Source: Flavobacteriales bacterium (GTDB taxonomy: Bacteria; Bacteroidota; Bacteroidia; Flavobacteriales_C; GCA-002722245). Taken from it: a stretch of 49,130 nucleotides of DNA. The stretch is taken from the NCBI GenBank assembly GCA_002720635.1, contig PBJD01000048.1:1-49130 (forward strand), written 5' to 3'. Below are positions 16,944 to 25,443 of the stretch, in pieces. Numbering within the stretch: position 1 is the stretch's first letter; every line of letters begins with the position of its first letter. The translations under genes were made by a program, and so were the position numbers. The notes beneath the pieces are model-generated. The model had not been told where the DNA came from and did not search any database. It saw only the letters and a program-made list of their open reading frames with translations.

Positions 16944-18917
16944 ATTAAGAAAACAGATTACGATATTACTTTTGTTGGATGGGGTGCAAGTACATGTATC
17001 CTTCTGGCTGAGATGGATAAGAAAAATCTGCTTGAAGGAAAAAAAGTACTTTTAATTAATCCTGATGACAAAAAAGAAAACGATAAAACATTTTGCTTCT
17101 GGGCCAGCGAAGATGACGAAATATATAGAGAATATAAAAGGGTAATTTCAACAAGCTGGGGTAATATTCGTATTAATAATGAGTCGGCCCAGTCTATTTT
17201 TCCATTAAAATACTATCACATTGACAGCATAGATCTTTATAATTATTCTCGTGAAATCATATCTAAATATGAGATAAAGTTTCTTAAAGGTTTGGTAAAG
17301 AGCATTCGGGAAAAAGGTTTTCTTTCGGTTCAACTTGATAGCCAGTATTACACCACCAGGTATATATTTGATAGTCGCCCACCTGAATTAAAACAACAAA
17401 AAAAAGGTGATTTTTATATCTCTCAATCATTTTATGGTTTTAAAATTGAATTACAAGAGTACGTTTTTGAAGAGAATGTTTATCGTATGATGGATTTTAG
17501 AGTTAGTCAATCTTCAGCAACTCAGTTTGTATATATATTACCATATAATACTAAAACAGCATTGGTGGAATTAACCAGATTTGGAAAGAGTTTACTCCAG
17601 ATTGAGGAAGCTGAAAAGATATTGAATCAATTCATCAAAGAAAACTTTGGGGCATACAGAATAATTGAAAAGGAAAAAGGTGTAATTCCTATGGATTCTG
17701 TTTTACCGAAACCAACAAAGAAAAGCAATTGGATAAATATTGGTACTAGGGCTGGAAACGTGAAGCCAAGCACGGGGTATGCGTTTAAGAATATGTATAC
17801 ACAATCAAAGTTTATTTGTAATTCAGATTCATTTAAATTTAACCCTCCTCCCAGAAAAAAACGATTTCATTTTTACGATCAGCTGTTGTTGATTATTCTC
17901 ACTTTATGGCCACAAAAAGGAAAGCCTATTTTTGAGCAGTTGTTTAAAACAAAAAGTCCTTTTTTTGTGTTGACTTTTTTGGATGAAAAATCGAATATTT
18001 TCGATGAGTTTAAGATGTTTTTTAAATTACAAATTGGCATTTTTCTTAAAGCAACACTGCATTGGCTTCAATGGAAATTAAAACCATATTTTATTCCCTT
18101 CTTAATGATTCTTGCAACGTTTCTACCTTCTGGAAATGAATCTGAAAGCTTATTGAATATAGCGTATTATCAAGTTCTTTTGATGGTTATTGGGATGTTG
18201 ATTATAGGAATACCTCATGGAGCCCTTGACCACTTTACGGAAGCTATAGATAAGGGAAAAAAGATAACGGTTAAATTTATAAGTCGTTACTTAATGCTTA
18301 TGGCACTGGTTTTTTTGATATGGGTATGGAATCCTTTTATCGCTTTAATTGTTTTTTTGGTATACTCAGCATGGCATTTTGGTCAAACCGATGTGAATCA
18401 ATGGGGAGTTAAATCAAAATTAATTGGGTTTTTGTGGGGCTGTATTCTTCTTGGTTATCTTTTTATAACTCATTTTGATGAACTTAATATAATACTATCC
18501 GCACTTGAAGTTCCTGTTTTGAAGAGTTTTCAAGAAATGGATATTTTGAAAGGACTAATAATTGGTTTAGGAGTTTTGTTTTCGGCTTGTTTTCGAAAGT
18601 TTCAGTGGTTCCTGGTTGTATGCTTCTTATTTTTCTCTCAGTTCACAAACTTAATTTTCTCCTTTGCAATTTATTTTATACTTCATCACAGCAGACTGGG
18701 ATGGCTCCACCTTAAAAATGAACTTAAAGTATCTCATCTCAGGATGTATTTAAGGGCATTGCCTTTTAATTTGGGAGCTGTTTTGCTGTTTGTGTTGTTT
18801 TTTACAAATTTTGAGCTGAGTCTGAAAGAAAATATAGCGTACTTTTTTATTTTTCTTTCGTGCGTAAGTTTCCCGCATGTTTTATGCATGGATTCTTTTT
18901 ACAAAAAATCAGGATGA
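16944..18917 (+). CDS. Fused lycopene beta-cyclase / Brp-Blh beta-carotene 15,15'-dioxygenase
   Basis: Two consecutive enzymes of retinal synthesis in one chain of 657 residues. Residues 1 to about 375 are a CrtY-type cyclase: FVGWGAST dinucleotide fold, FCFW (50-53), FDSRPP (142-147), MMDFRVSQ, EKGVIPM and RAGNVKPSTGYAF. Residues about 385-657 are a Brp/Blh membrane dioxygenase with several helices and the conserved histidines in GIPHGALDH (His425, His430), SAWHFGQTD (His478), LHHSRLGW (His581/582) and FPHVL (His645). The first ATG (17013) would remove the FAD-binding strand DYDITFVGWGAS, which is encoded in frame just upstream. The only plausible start there is ATT at 16944, eight bases after AAGGA. 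Product would be retinal from lycopene. Confidence 0.88.
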   Translation: MKKTDYDITFVGWGASTCILLAEMDKKNLLEGKKVLLINPDDKKENDKTFCFWASEDDEIYREYKRVISTSWGNIRINNESAQSIFPLKYYHIDSIDLYNYSREIISKYEIKFLKGLVKSIREKGFLSVQLDSQYYTTRYIFDSRPPELKQQKKGDFYISQSFYGFKIELQEYVFEENVYRMMDFRVSQSSATQFVYILPYNTKTALVELTRFGKSLLQIEEAEKILNQFIKENFGAYRIIEKEKGVIPMDSVLPKPTKKSNWINIGTRAGNVKPSTGYAFKNMYTQSKFICNSDSFKFNPPPRKKRFHFYDQLLLIILTLWPQKGKPIFEQLFKTKSPFFVLTFLDEKSNIFDEFKMFFKLQIGIFLKATLHWLQWKLKPYFIPFLMILATFLPSGNESESLLNIAYYQVLLMVIGMLIIGIPHGALDHFTEAIDKGKKITVKFISRYLMLMALVFLIWVWNPFIALIVFLVYSAWHFGQTDVNQWGVKSKLIGFLWGCILLGYLFITHFDELNIILSALEVPVLKSFQEMDILKGLIIGLGVLFSACFRKFQWFLVVCFLFFSQFTNLIFSFAIYFILHHSRLGWLHLKNELKVSHLRMYLRALPFNLGAVLLFVLFFTNFELSLKENIAYFFIFLSCVSFPHVLCMDSFYKKSG

Positions 18918-18966
18918 GTTTTGTGTTTGTGATTACTACGTATAAATAATCTTGTTGTATGAGCAA

Positions 18967-19731
18967 TCATTTTGAGATAAGAGTTCCTGCGTTGTCTCCA
19001 ATTTTTAATGCGTTGCAAATTCTAACAGAAGTTACTCCTGCATCTATGGCATTAAAAGCATTGGAAAGTTTTGGAATCATACCTTCAGATATTATCCCTT
19101 CAGATTTTAACTCCTCGAATGATTGAGGATTTATTTTTTCAATTACACTCGATTTATCATTAAAATCCTTGAGGACACCGTCCAGCTCAAAACCAAGTAT
19201 CAAATGAGTCTCTTCTTTTTTAGCCAGTGCTTTTGAAATCTCACTGGCAATTGTATCTGCATTTGTATTAAGTATATTGCCGTTTCCATCATGTGAGAGA
19301 GGAGCTATAACCGGAACAATATTGCTATGAATAAGTTTGATGAGTAAATTTGTGTTAACTCCGTCGATGTCACCAACCCATCCGTAGTCAATTTTTTCAA
19401 CAGGGCGTTTATGAGCTGTGATTAAACTTCCATCTGCACCACTTAGACCCATTGCATTTGTTCCTTTGGATTGTAGTATAGCAACAATTCTTTTATTGGC
19501 CAGGCCACCATATACCATTGTTACAATCTCAAGCATTTTCTTATCAGTAACTCTTCTTCCCTCAACCATGGTTGTTTTATAACCAATATCTTCAGCAACT
19601 TTTGTTGCTAATCTTCCCCCTCCGTGAACTAATACTTTAGGTCCTTTAATTTTTGAAAAAGAATTTAAAAAAGTATTTAAATTATCGTCTTGTTCAATAA
19701 TTCCGCCGCCTACTTTGATAACTTTAATCAT
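18967..19731 (-). CDS. argB: N-acetylglutamate kinase (acylglutamate kinase)
   Basis: Phosphorylates N-acyl-L-glutamate in arginine biosynthesis. It is 254 residues, a normal bacterial length. Amino-acid-kinase signatures are IKVGGGIIEQ at the N-terminus, LVHGGGRLAT (33-42), GLSGADGSLI (about 94-103) and NTNADTIASEISKAL (about 150-164). It lies three bases downstream of argF', so the two are an operon. If the pathway uses succinylated intermediates, as in Bacteroides, this enzyme would act on N-succinylglutamate. It ends convergently 49 bases from the carotenoid gene. Confidence 0.95.
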   Translation of the reverse strand: MIKVIKVGGGIIEQDDNLNTFLNSFSKIKGPKVLVHGGGRLATKVAEDIGYKTTMVEGRRVTDKKMLEIVTMVYGGLANKRIVAILQSKGTNAMGLSGADGSLITAHKRPVEKIDYGWVGDIDGVNTNLLIKLIHSNIVPVIAPLSHDGNGNILNTNADTIASEISKALAKKEETHLILGFELDGVLKDFNDKSSVIEKINPQSFEELKSEGIISEGMIPKLSNAFNAIDAGVTSVRICNALKIGDNAGTLISK

Positions 19732-19734
19732 GGT

Positions 19735-20679
19735 TTATTTTTTAAGAAATTCTTCTAAAATAGTTTGAATTGAAACCACCCGATTACCCGCTTGCTCAAT
19801 TACAATAGAGTTTTCAGAATCAATTACTTCATCGCTTACAACCACATTACGTCTTACGGGTAAGCAATGCATAAATTTGGCATTGTTCGTAACCGACATT
19901 TTATCGGAATTTACGCACCAGGAAAGATCGGAGTTTAATATTTGACCATACTCGGTATATGAGCTCCAGTTTTTTGCATAGATAAAATCAGCGCCTTCAA
20001 AAGCCTTTTTTTGATCATACTCAGTAGTAATTCCATTGCTGAATTCAGGAGCCAGCTCATAACCTTTTGGGTGCGTAACAACAAGTTCAACATCAGCTTC
20101 TTTCATCCATTCTATGAATGAATTCGCCACAGCTTGAGGCAGAGCACGCGGGTGCGGAGCCCAGGTAAGAACTACTTTTGGTCGTGGTTTTGTTTTGTTG
20201 GTTTCGATAGTAATTAAATCGGCGAAAGACTGCAAAGGGTGGAGGGTACTCGATTCTAAATTAATAATGGGTACAGTTGCATGCTTAATAAAGTTTTGAA
20301 GTACTTCTTCGCTGTAATCCTGCGCGGAATTCTTAAGAGAGGCAAAGCAACGAATTCCGATTACATCAACATATTCGCTTATTACTGCAGCAGCTTCTTT
20401 TATATGTTCTGCAGTTCCCTGATCCATAATAACACCATCTTTGGATTCAAGTTCCCAACCGTCTGATCCAATATTTAGAACAATTACATCCATTCCTAGA
20501 TTATAAGCGGCCTTTTGAGACGAAATTCTTGTTCTTAAACTTGAGTTGTAAAAAATCAAACCTAATGTTTTGTTCGTTCCCAACTCCTTGTTCGCTATAG
20601 GATTAGCTTTAACCTTTAATGCATTTGATAAAAGCTTTTTAATGTTTTTTACATCCTTTATTGAAAAAAAATTTTCCAT
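19735..20679 (-). CDS. argF': N-acetyl/N-succinyl-ornithine carbamoyltransferase (ArgF'-type)
   Basis: Carbamoylates an N-acylated ornithine instead of ornithine. I start it at the internal ATG 20679 (MENFFSIKDV), the usual N-terminus, giving 314 residues; the longer frame to 20715 covers a likely -7 box. Carbamoyl-phosphate motif FYNSSLRTR is present, as are HPLQSFADLITIE, TWAPHPRALPQAV and MHCLPVRRN. These are hallmarks of the AOTCase/SOTCase branch and not of classic ArgF. The residue that discriminates acetyl (Glu) from succinyl (Pro) substrates appears to be Ala in QGTAEHIKEA, so the acyl group is undecided. Confidence 0.92.
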   Translation of the reverse strand: MENFFSIKDVKNIKKLLSNALKVKANPIANKELGTNKTLGLIFYNSSLRTRISSQKAAYNLGMDVIVLNIGSDGWELESKDGVIMDQGTAEHIKEAAAVISEYVDVIGIRCFASLKNSAQDYSEEVLQNFIKHATVPIINLESSTLHPLQSFADLITIETNKTKPRPKVVLTWAPHPRALPQAVANSFIEWMKEADVELVVTHPKGYELAPEFSNGITTEYDQKKAFEGADFIYAKNWSSYTEYGQILNSDLSWCVNSDKMSVTNNAKFMHCLPVRRNVVVSDEVIDSENSIVIEQAGNRVVSIQTILEEFLKK

Positions 20680-20703
20680 GCGATTAAAATTTTGCTTAGT
20701 AAA

Positions 20704-20711
20704 CAAAGGTA
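20704..20711 (-). promoter_or_regulatory. Candidate -7 box for argF'-argB
   Basis: Minus strand reads TACCTTTG, an exact TAnnTTTG match, 24 bases upstream of the chosen ATG. No TTG element was seen at 17 to 23 bases. Confidence 0.4.
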
Positions 20712-20796
20712 ACATTATTTAAAAACTTAACTTCTTTTAACCTAATGTTTGCTTGTGGACATATGGTCTGAAATTGAAAAACAGTACATTTGTAAA

Positions 20797-22641
20797 ATGG
20801 GAAGATTGCGTCTGCTTCTTAAGTACTTAGCTGATTATAAAGGATATTTTACTTTAAATGTAGTATTTAATTTAGTAGGGGTTGCCTTTACTTTGGTTGG
20901 TATTAGTAGTATGATGCCTTTGATAGAATTGCTTTTTAAAGCAGACAATGATTCCATTCTGCAATTTTTACAACCGAATCCTCATAGTGATTTTTCAAGA
21001 AAATATTTGGAATATGAAGTAAATCATTGGTTTGCTAATTCCATATCAGAAGCATCCTCTTTTACAGAAGGAAAGAAAAGAACGTTATTTGTGGTTTGTT
21101 TATTTATAGCAACTTCCTTCTTTTTTAAGAATCTTTTTTTATATCTCGCAACATTCTTTTTAGCCCCTGTCAGAAATGGAATTATTGCCAGTTTAAGAAA
21201 TGACGTGTACAAAAAAATGCTCAATCTGCCCGTTTCATATTACAGCGATGAAAAAAAGGGAGATTTGATGAGTAAGATGTCAAATGATGTTATGCAGGTT
21301 GAGTCTGGAATGATTGCCTTTCAACGGTTTTTAAGAGAACCTGTTCAGGTAATTGTATTTTTAGTCGGATTGTTTTTTATTAGTTGGAAACTCACTTTGG
21401 TAGTACTTCTTTTATTGCCTTTATCAGCTTTATTTGTTTCTATAATTGGAAAGGGATTAAAGCGAACTTCTAAAAAAGCTCAGGGGCAACTGGGGCAGGT
21501 TTTATCAGTTGTTGAAGAAACTCTTGGTGCGATAAAACTAATAAAGGGTTTTGCAGCTGAATTAACATTTCTTAAATCTTTTAAAAAATACAACAAGAGA
21601 TTCTATGATTTAAGAAACCGTCAAATCAGAAAAAGTTCAGCATCATCTCCAATTAGTGAAACTGTTGGCATTGCTGTCTTTGCTGTTGTAATGTGGATTG
21701 GCGGAAATATTGTTTTTGATGAAAACGATGGGTTAAGAGGGGCTACATTAATTACTTTTTTGATGTATATGTGGGGGTTGCTTTCTCCTGTTAAAGCTAT
21801 TATTGGAGCAATAAATAATCTTCAGGTTTCAATGGTTTCAATGGATAGACTTGATGATATTTTGAAAGCTGATGAAAAAAATGAGCGTGCCGGAGGTTTA
21901 AAAATAAATTCATTTAACAAAGAAATCAAGTTAAATAATGTTCGATTTAAGTACGAAGATCAAGAAGTTATAAAAGGGGTTGATTTGATCATCCCAAAAG
22001 GAAAGACAATTGCACTGGTAGGGCATTCAGGAAGTGGGAAATCAACATTAGCTGATTTGGTCCCAAGATTTTATAGTGTTTCAGAGGGCTCAATATCAAT
22101 TGACGATCAAAACCTCAATGAGGTTGATGTTCAGTCCCTAAGAAAATTAACTGGAATTGTAACACAAGATTCTATTTTGTTTAACGATTCAGTTCGAAAT
22201 AATTTGTCTCTTGGAGTTGAAGGGGTAACGGATGACCAGTTTATTCAGGCGTTAACTATTGCAAACGCCAAAGAATTTGTGATGAAGCTTGAAAGCGGCT
22301 TAGATACAATCATAGGAGAAGGAGGAGGAAAGTTAAGCGGGGGGCAGCGTCAGCGATTATGTATTGCCAGGGCTGTACTTCAAAATCCACCTTTGTTAAT
22401 TTTAGATGAAGCAACATCAGCATTAGATACCCAGTCGGAAAAGTTAGTTCAAGAAGCATTGGAAAAAGTAATGGATGGACGAACCGCGCTTGTTATTGCC
22501 CATCGGCTAAGCACGATTAAAAACGCTGATACAATAGTGGTAATGGATGATGGTAAAATTATAGAGCAAGGTTCGCACAATGAATTGTATGCTGAAAAAG
22601 GACATTATTATAATTTATGTGCCATGCAGGAGTTGAGTTAA
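20797..22641 (+). CDS. ABC exporter, MsbA-like (fused membrane and ATPase domains)
   Basis: Homodimeric type IV ABC exporter probably moving lipid A or another lipid across the inner membrane. I start at the ATG 20797 (MGRLRLLLKYLADYK), because the upstream extension to 20749 is polar and untypical. It has 614 residues. Residues 1-350 hold six helices including the MLNLPVSYYSDEKKGDLMSKMSNDV region conserved in MsbA-type exporters. The ATPase has Walker A GHSGSGKST, signature LSGGQRQR, Walker B LLILDEATSALD and the H-loop IAHRLST. The gene is divergent from argF'. MsbA assignment rests on domain layout and family; substrate not shown. Confidence 0.85.
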   Translation: MGRLRLLLKYLADYKGYFTLNVVFNLVGVAFTLVGISSMMPLIELLFKADNDSILQFLQPNPHSDFSRKYLEYEVNHWFANSISEASSFTEGKKRTLFVVCLFIATSFFFKNLFLYLATFFLAPVRNGIIASLRNDVYKKMLNLPVSYYSDEKKGDLMSKMSNDVMQVESGMIAFQRFLREPVQVIVFLVGLFFISWKLTLVVLLLLPLSALFVSIIGKGLKRTSKKAQGQLGQVLSVVEETLGAIKLIKGFAAELTFLKSFKKYNKRFYDLRNRQIRKSSASSPISETVGIAVFAVVMWIGGNIVFDENDGLRGATLITFLMYMWGLLSPVKAIIGAINNLQVSMVSMDRLDDILKADEKNERAGGLKINSFNKEIKLNNVRFKYEDQEVIKGVDLIIPKGKTIALVGHSGSGKSTLADLVPRFYSVSEGSISIDDQNLNEVDVQSLRKLTGIVTQDSILFNDSVRNNLSLGVEGVTDDQFIQALTIANAKEFVMKLESGLDTIIGEGGGKLSGGQRQRLCIARAVLQNPPLLILDEATSALDTQSEKLVQEALEKVMDGRTALVIAHRLSTIKNADTIVVMDDGKIIEQGSHNELYAEKGHYYNLCAMQELS

Positions 22642-22649
22642 CAAGTAGT

Positions 22650-24401
22650 TTAAATTTTAGGTATAGCTTCAATTAAACTTTTCGTGTATTCAGTTTGGGG
22701 ATCTTCGTAAATTGCATCGCATTCACCATATCTTTCAATCTTTCCTTGCTTATTCATAACAAGCATTCTATCAGACATGTATTTGATAACGGATAAATCG
22801 TGAGAGATGAATATGTAGGTTAAACCAAAATCTTTTTTTAGGTCATTTAGAAGGTTTAAAACTTGTGCCTGAACAGAAACGTCAAGTGCTGAAACGCTTT
22901 CGTCGCATATGATAAACTTAGGTTCCATTGCCAAAGTTCTTGCGATGCAAACTCTTTGCCTCTGACCACCACTAAATTGGTGGGGATAATTGTTGTAATC
23001 TCCTGCCTTTAAACCTACTTTTTCAAGGATTTCCATAACCCTTTTTTTCCTTTCTTTGTCAGAGTTTAAAAGCTTGTGAACCTTCATGGGTTCAAGAATT
23101 GCTTTGCCAATTGTCAGTCTTGGGTTTAGTGATGAATACGGATCTTGGAAAATTATTTGAACTTCTCTTCTGAAGTTTGAAAACTCTCTTTTGTTCATTT
23201 TAAAAACATCCTTTCCTTTGTAAAGGATATTTCCTGATGTAACAGGGGTTAATTGAACAATAGATTTGCCAGTGGTTGTTTTTCCACAGCCGCTTTCTCC
23301 TATTAGACCGAGTGTTTCGCCGGGAAAAACCTCAAAAGAAATATCATCAACAGCTCTAACCCATGATGAAGGTTGACCTAAGATGTTTTTATGTAGAGGG
23401 AAATACGTCTTTAAGTTTAATACTTTCAATAACGGACTTTTTGAATATATTTCTTCGTGTGCTTTTTTTCGTGTTTCATTCGTCAAAGTGATTTTGGAAA
23501 GAAACTCTGGGATGGACTCAAGTTTAGACTTTACCTCTCCATCTTTAGCGACTTCCATAAAGTCAGGTACAGTGGGTAGTTTAGAATATCTTACTTTTAG
23601 AGGTGGTCTGCAGGATATTAAACCTTTGGTGTAAGGGTGCTTCGGGTTGGTGAAAATTTCAGATACTATACCTTGTTCTACTATTTTTCCATTATACATT
23701 ACAACAACTCTATCCGCTAATTCAGCGATTACGCCTAAGTCATGAGTGATAAACAGAATACCCATTTTGGTTTCCTGCTGTAAACTTTTAAGAAGATCCA
23801 AAATGGTTTTTTGCACCGTTACATCCAGAGCAGTGGTTGGTTCATCCGCAATCAGTAATTTTGGATTACAACTAATTGCCATAGCAATCATTACTCGTTG
23901 TTTCTGACCCCCGGAAAGCTGATGGGGGTACTGATTAAAAATATCGTGTGGCCTTGGTAATTCAACTTTATTAAAAAGTTCAATTGTTTTAAACTTAGCT
24001 TCTTTTTTACTTATCTTTTGGTGTAATATTATAGCTTCTGTTACCTGGTTACCACAGGTAAAAACAGGATTAAGAGAAGTCATTGGTTCCTGAAAAATCA
24101 TGCTTATTTCATTTCCTCTGATTTTTCTTAAAGCTTGAGAGTCCAGTTTTTTGGTATCTACTATTGTTCCGTCTGATGTTTCAAAAAGTATTTCTCCTTG
24201 AGTTATTTTTCCTGGAGGGTTAGGTATAAGGCCCATCGCGCTTAAACTGGTTACTGATTTCCCCGACCCGGATTCGCCAACAATTCCAACTATTTCTCCT
24301 TCTTTAATAGAGAAACTAATATCATTCACCGCTTTTATCGAATGGTTATCACTTTTAAACTCGGTGATTAGGTTTTTTATCTCGAGTATTTTTTTTGACA
24401 T
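22650..24401 (-). CDS. Oligopeptide-type ABC transporter ATPase with two fused ATP-binding domains
   Basis: 583 residues with two nucleotide-binding domains, a fusion of the DppD- and DppF-type subunits (as in GsiA/YejF). Domain 1 has Walker A GESGSGKSVTS (about 41-51), signature LSGGQKQR and Walker B LLIADEPTTALD, then the oligopeptide/nickel C-terminal element with NPKHPYTKGLISCRPP. Domain 2 has GESGCGKTTTG, FSGGQRQR and FIICDESVSALD. It would energise a peptide importer. The permeases and binding protein are not in the window, so the gene is an orphan here. It converges on the MsbA-like gene with eight bases between. Confidence 0.92.
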   Translation of the reverse strand: MSKKILEIKNLITEFKSDNHSIKAVNDISFSIKEGEIVGIVGESGSGKSVTSLSAMGLIPNPPGKITQGEILFETSDGTIVDTKKLDSQALRKIRGNEISMIFQEPMTSLNPVFTCGNQVTEAIILHQKISKKEAKFKTIELFNKVELPRPHDIFNQYPHQLSGGQKQRVMIAMAISCNPKLLIADEPTTALDVTVQKTILDLLKSLQQETKMGILFITHDLGVIAELADRVVVMYNGKIVEQGIVSEIFTNPKHPYTKGLISCRPPLKVRYSKLPTVPDFMEVAKDGEVKSKLESIPEFLSKITLTNETRKKAHEEIYSKSPLLKVLNLKTYFPLHKNILGQPSSWVRAVDDISFEVFPGETLGLIGESGCGKTTTGKSIVQLTPVTSGNILYKGKDVFKMNKREFSNFRREVQIIFQDPYSSLNPRLTIGKAILEPMKVHKLLNSDKERKKRVMEILEKVGLKAGDYNNYPHQFSGGQRQRVCIARTLAMEPKFIICDESVSALDVSVQAQVLNLLNDLKKDFGLTYIFISHDLSVIKYMSDRMLVMNKQGKIERYGECDAIYEDPQTEYTKSLIEAIPKI

Positions 24402-24458
24402 TGTTACTAAAATAAGAAAACAACCTCTTATATCATTTATATGCCTGGAAGGAAATAA

Positions 24459-25319
24459 TTAAACAAAACGATTAAGGATTGATTTAACCGAAGCCTCATA
24501 TTGCCCTCCAAAAAGATTTACATGTACAAGAAGAGGGTAAAGTTGGGTTAATGGAACACGCTCTTCCCAATCTTTTTCCAGTGGATTTTCACTATTATAA
24601 GCGCGATAAAAATTTATATCAAATCCGCCAAATAGTAATGTCATACCAATATCCATCTCTCGATGACCGAAATATATTGCCGGATCAATAAGCCAGGGAG
24701 TTGAATTCTCACCGGATATGAAGTTACCTCTCCATAGATCTCCGTGAATAAGAGAAGCAGGCTCCTCTGGAAACAATTCGTCTAATTGATGATATAATTT
24801 TTCAAATTGTTTAATCATGCCTTTTAAATGGCCTTTTTCGACAGCGGTTTTAAGTTGTAGTTCCAATCTCTGTGTTACATAGAATTCGGACCATGTCGCA
24901 CACCACTTGTTAACCTGAGGAATACTGCCGATATAATTTGGTGTGTCTAATCCAAAAGAATTTGATTTAGTTTGATGAAGCTTATTGAGCTGTATTCCGA
25001 AATTTTCCCAGAGTTGATTTGTTTCAGGTTCTGTTTTAATATAATTTAAGATTAGAAAAGATGTCTCATTGGAATTTATCTGGTCAATTGTATCAACGAT
25101 TTCTATTGATTTCGTTTGTTTTAGCTTTTCTAAGCCTTTCTTTTCATATTTAAACATATCTGGATAGGCCTCCAAAGAATTCGATTTCACTACCAGAGGA
25201 AGTGTCGTGGTTTTTAAAAGATAAAGGTTATTGATGTCTCCGCCCGATAGAGATTCCTGATCAATAATTTCAGTTTTTGTGTTCTGTTCAATGATATGGA
25301 TATCTTTATTGCTTAGCAT
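24459..25319 (-). CDS. Fructosamine/ketosamine kinase family protein
   Basis: Predicted to phosphorylate protein-bound or free ketosamines, a repair reaction of glycation. I start at ATG 25319 (MLSNKDIHII), giving 286 residues, the family length; the upstream 31 codons look non-coding. Kinase features: SGGDINNLYLLKT, a lysine in VVKSN, SLIHGDLWRGNF catalytic loop (HGDLWRGN) and WLIDPAIYFGHREMDIGMT metal-binding segment. These are strongly conserved in the fructosamine-kinase family. It is transcribed divergently from the DFR-like gene. Confidence 0.9.
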   Translation of the reverse strand: MLSNKDIHIIEQNTKTEIIDQESLSGGDINNLYLLKTTTLPLVVKSNSLEAYPDMFKYEKKGLEKLKQTKSIEIVDTIDQINSNETSFLILNYIKTEPETNQLWENFGIQLNKLHQTKSNSFGLDTPNYIGSIPQVNKWCATWSEFYVTQRLELQLKTAVEKGHLKGMIKQFEKLYHQLDELFPEEPASLIHGDLWRGNFISGENSTPWLIDPAIYFGHREMDIGMTLLFGGFDINFYRAYNSENPLEKDWEERVPLTQLYPLLVHVNLFGGQYEASVKSILNRFV

Positions 25320-25443
25320 TCTTTTAAAGTTAAGAATAGTTGTTTTTTGATAAAAAGGATTATTCTTCAATTTTAATTTAATCATAATACTTAATTTTTT
25401 ATTTTGAAGCAAAAAATGGCAGGAGGCAGATAAATTGATTTTT

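Noticed and set aside
17013-18917. ATG 17013 as the true start of the cyclase-dioxygenase gene
   Set aside because: It would delete the first strand and glycine motif of the FAD-binding fold, which are encoded in frame upstream.
20680-20715. Longer N-terminus for argF'
   Set aside because: Residues are untypical of the family and the stretch contains a -7 promoter match.
24402-24458. Terminator or small gene between the ABC ATPase and the kinase gene
   Set aside because: No hairpin and no ORF of note in this short gap.
25320-25412. Longer N-terminus for the fructosamine-kinase-family gene
   Set aside because: The family begins near the internal ATG 25319; the extra part is lysine-rich and unlike any domain.
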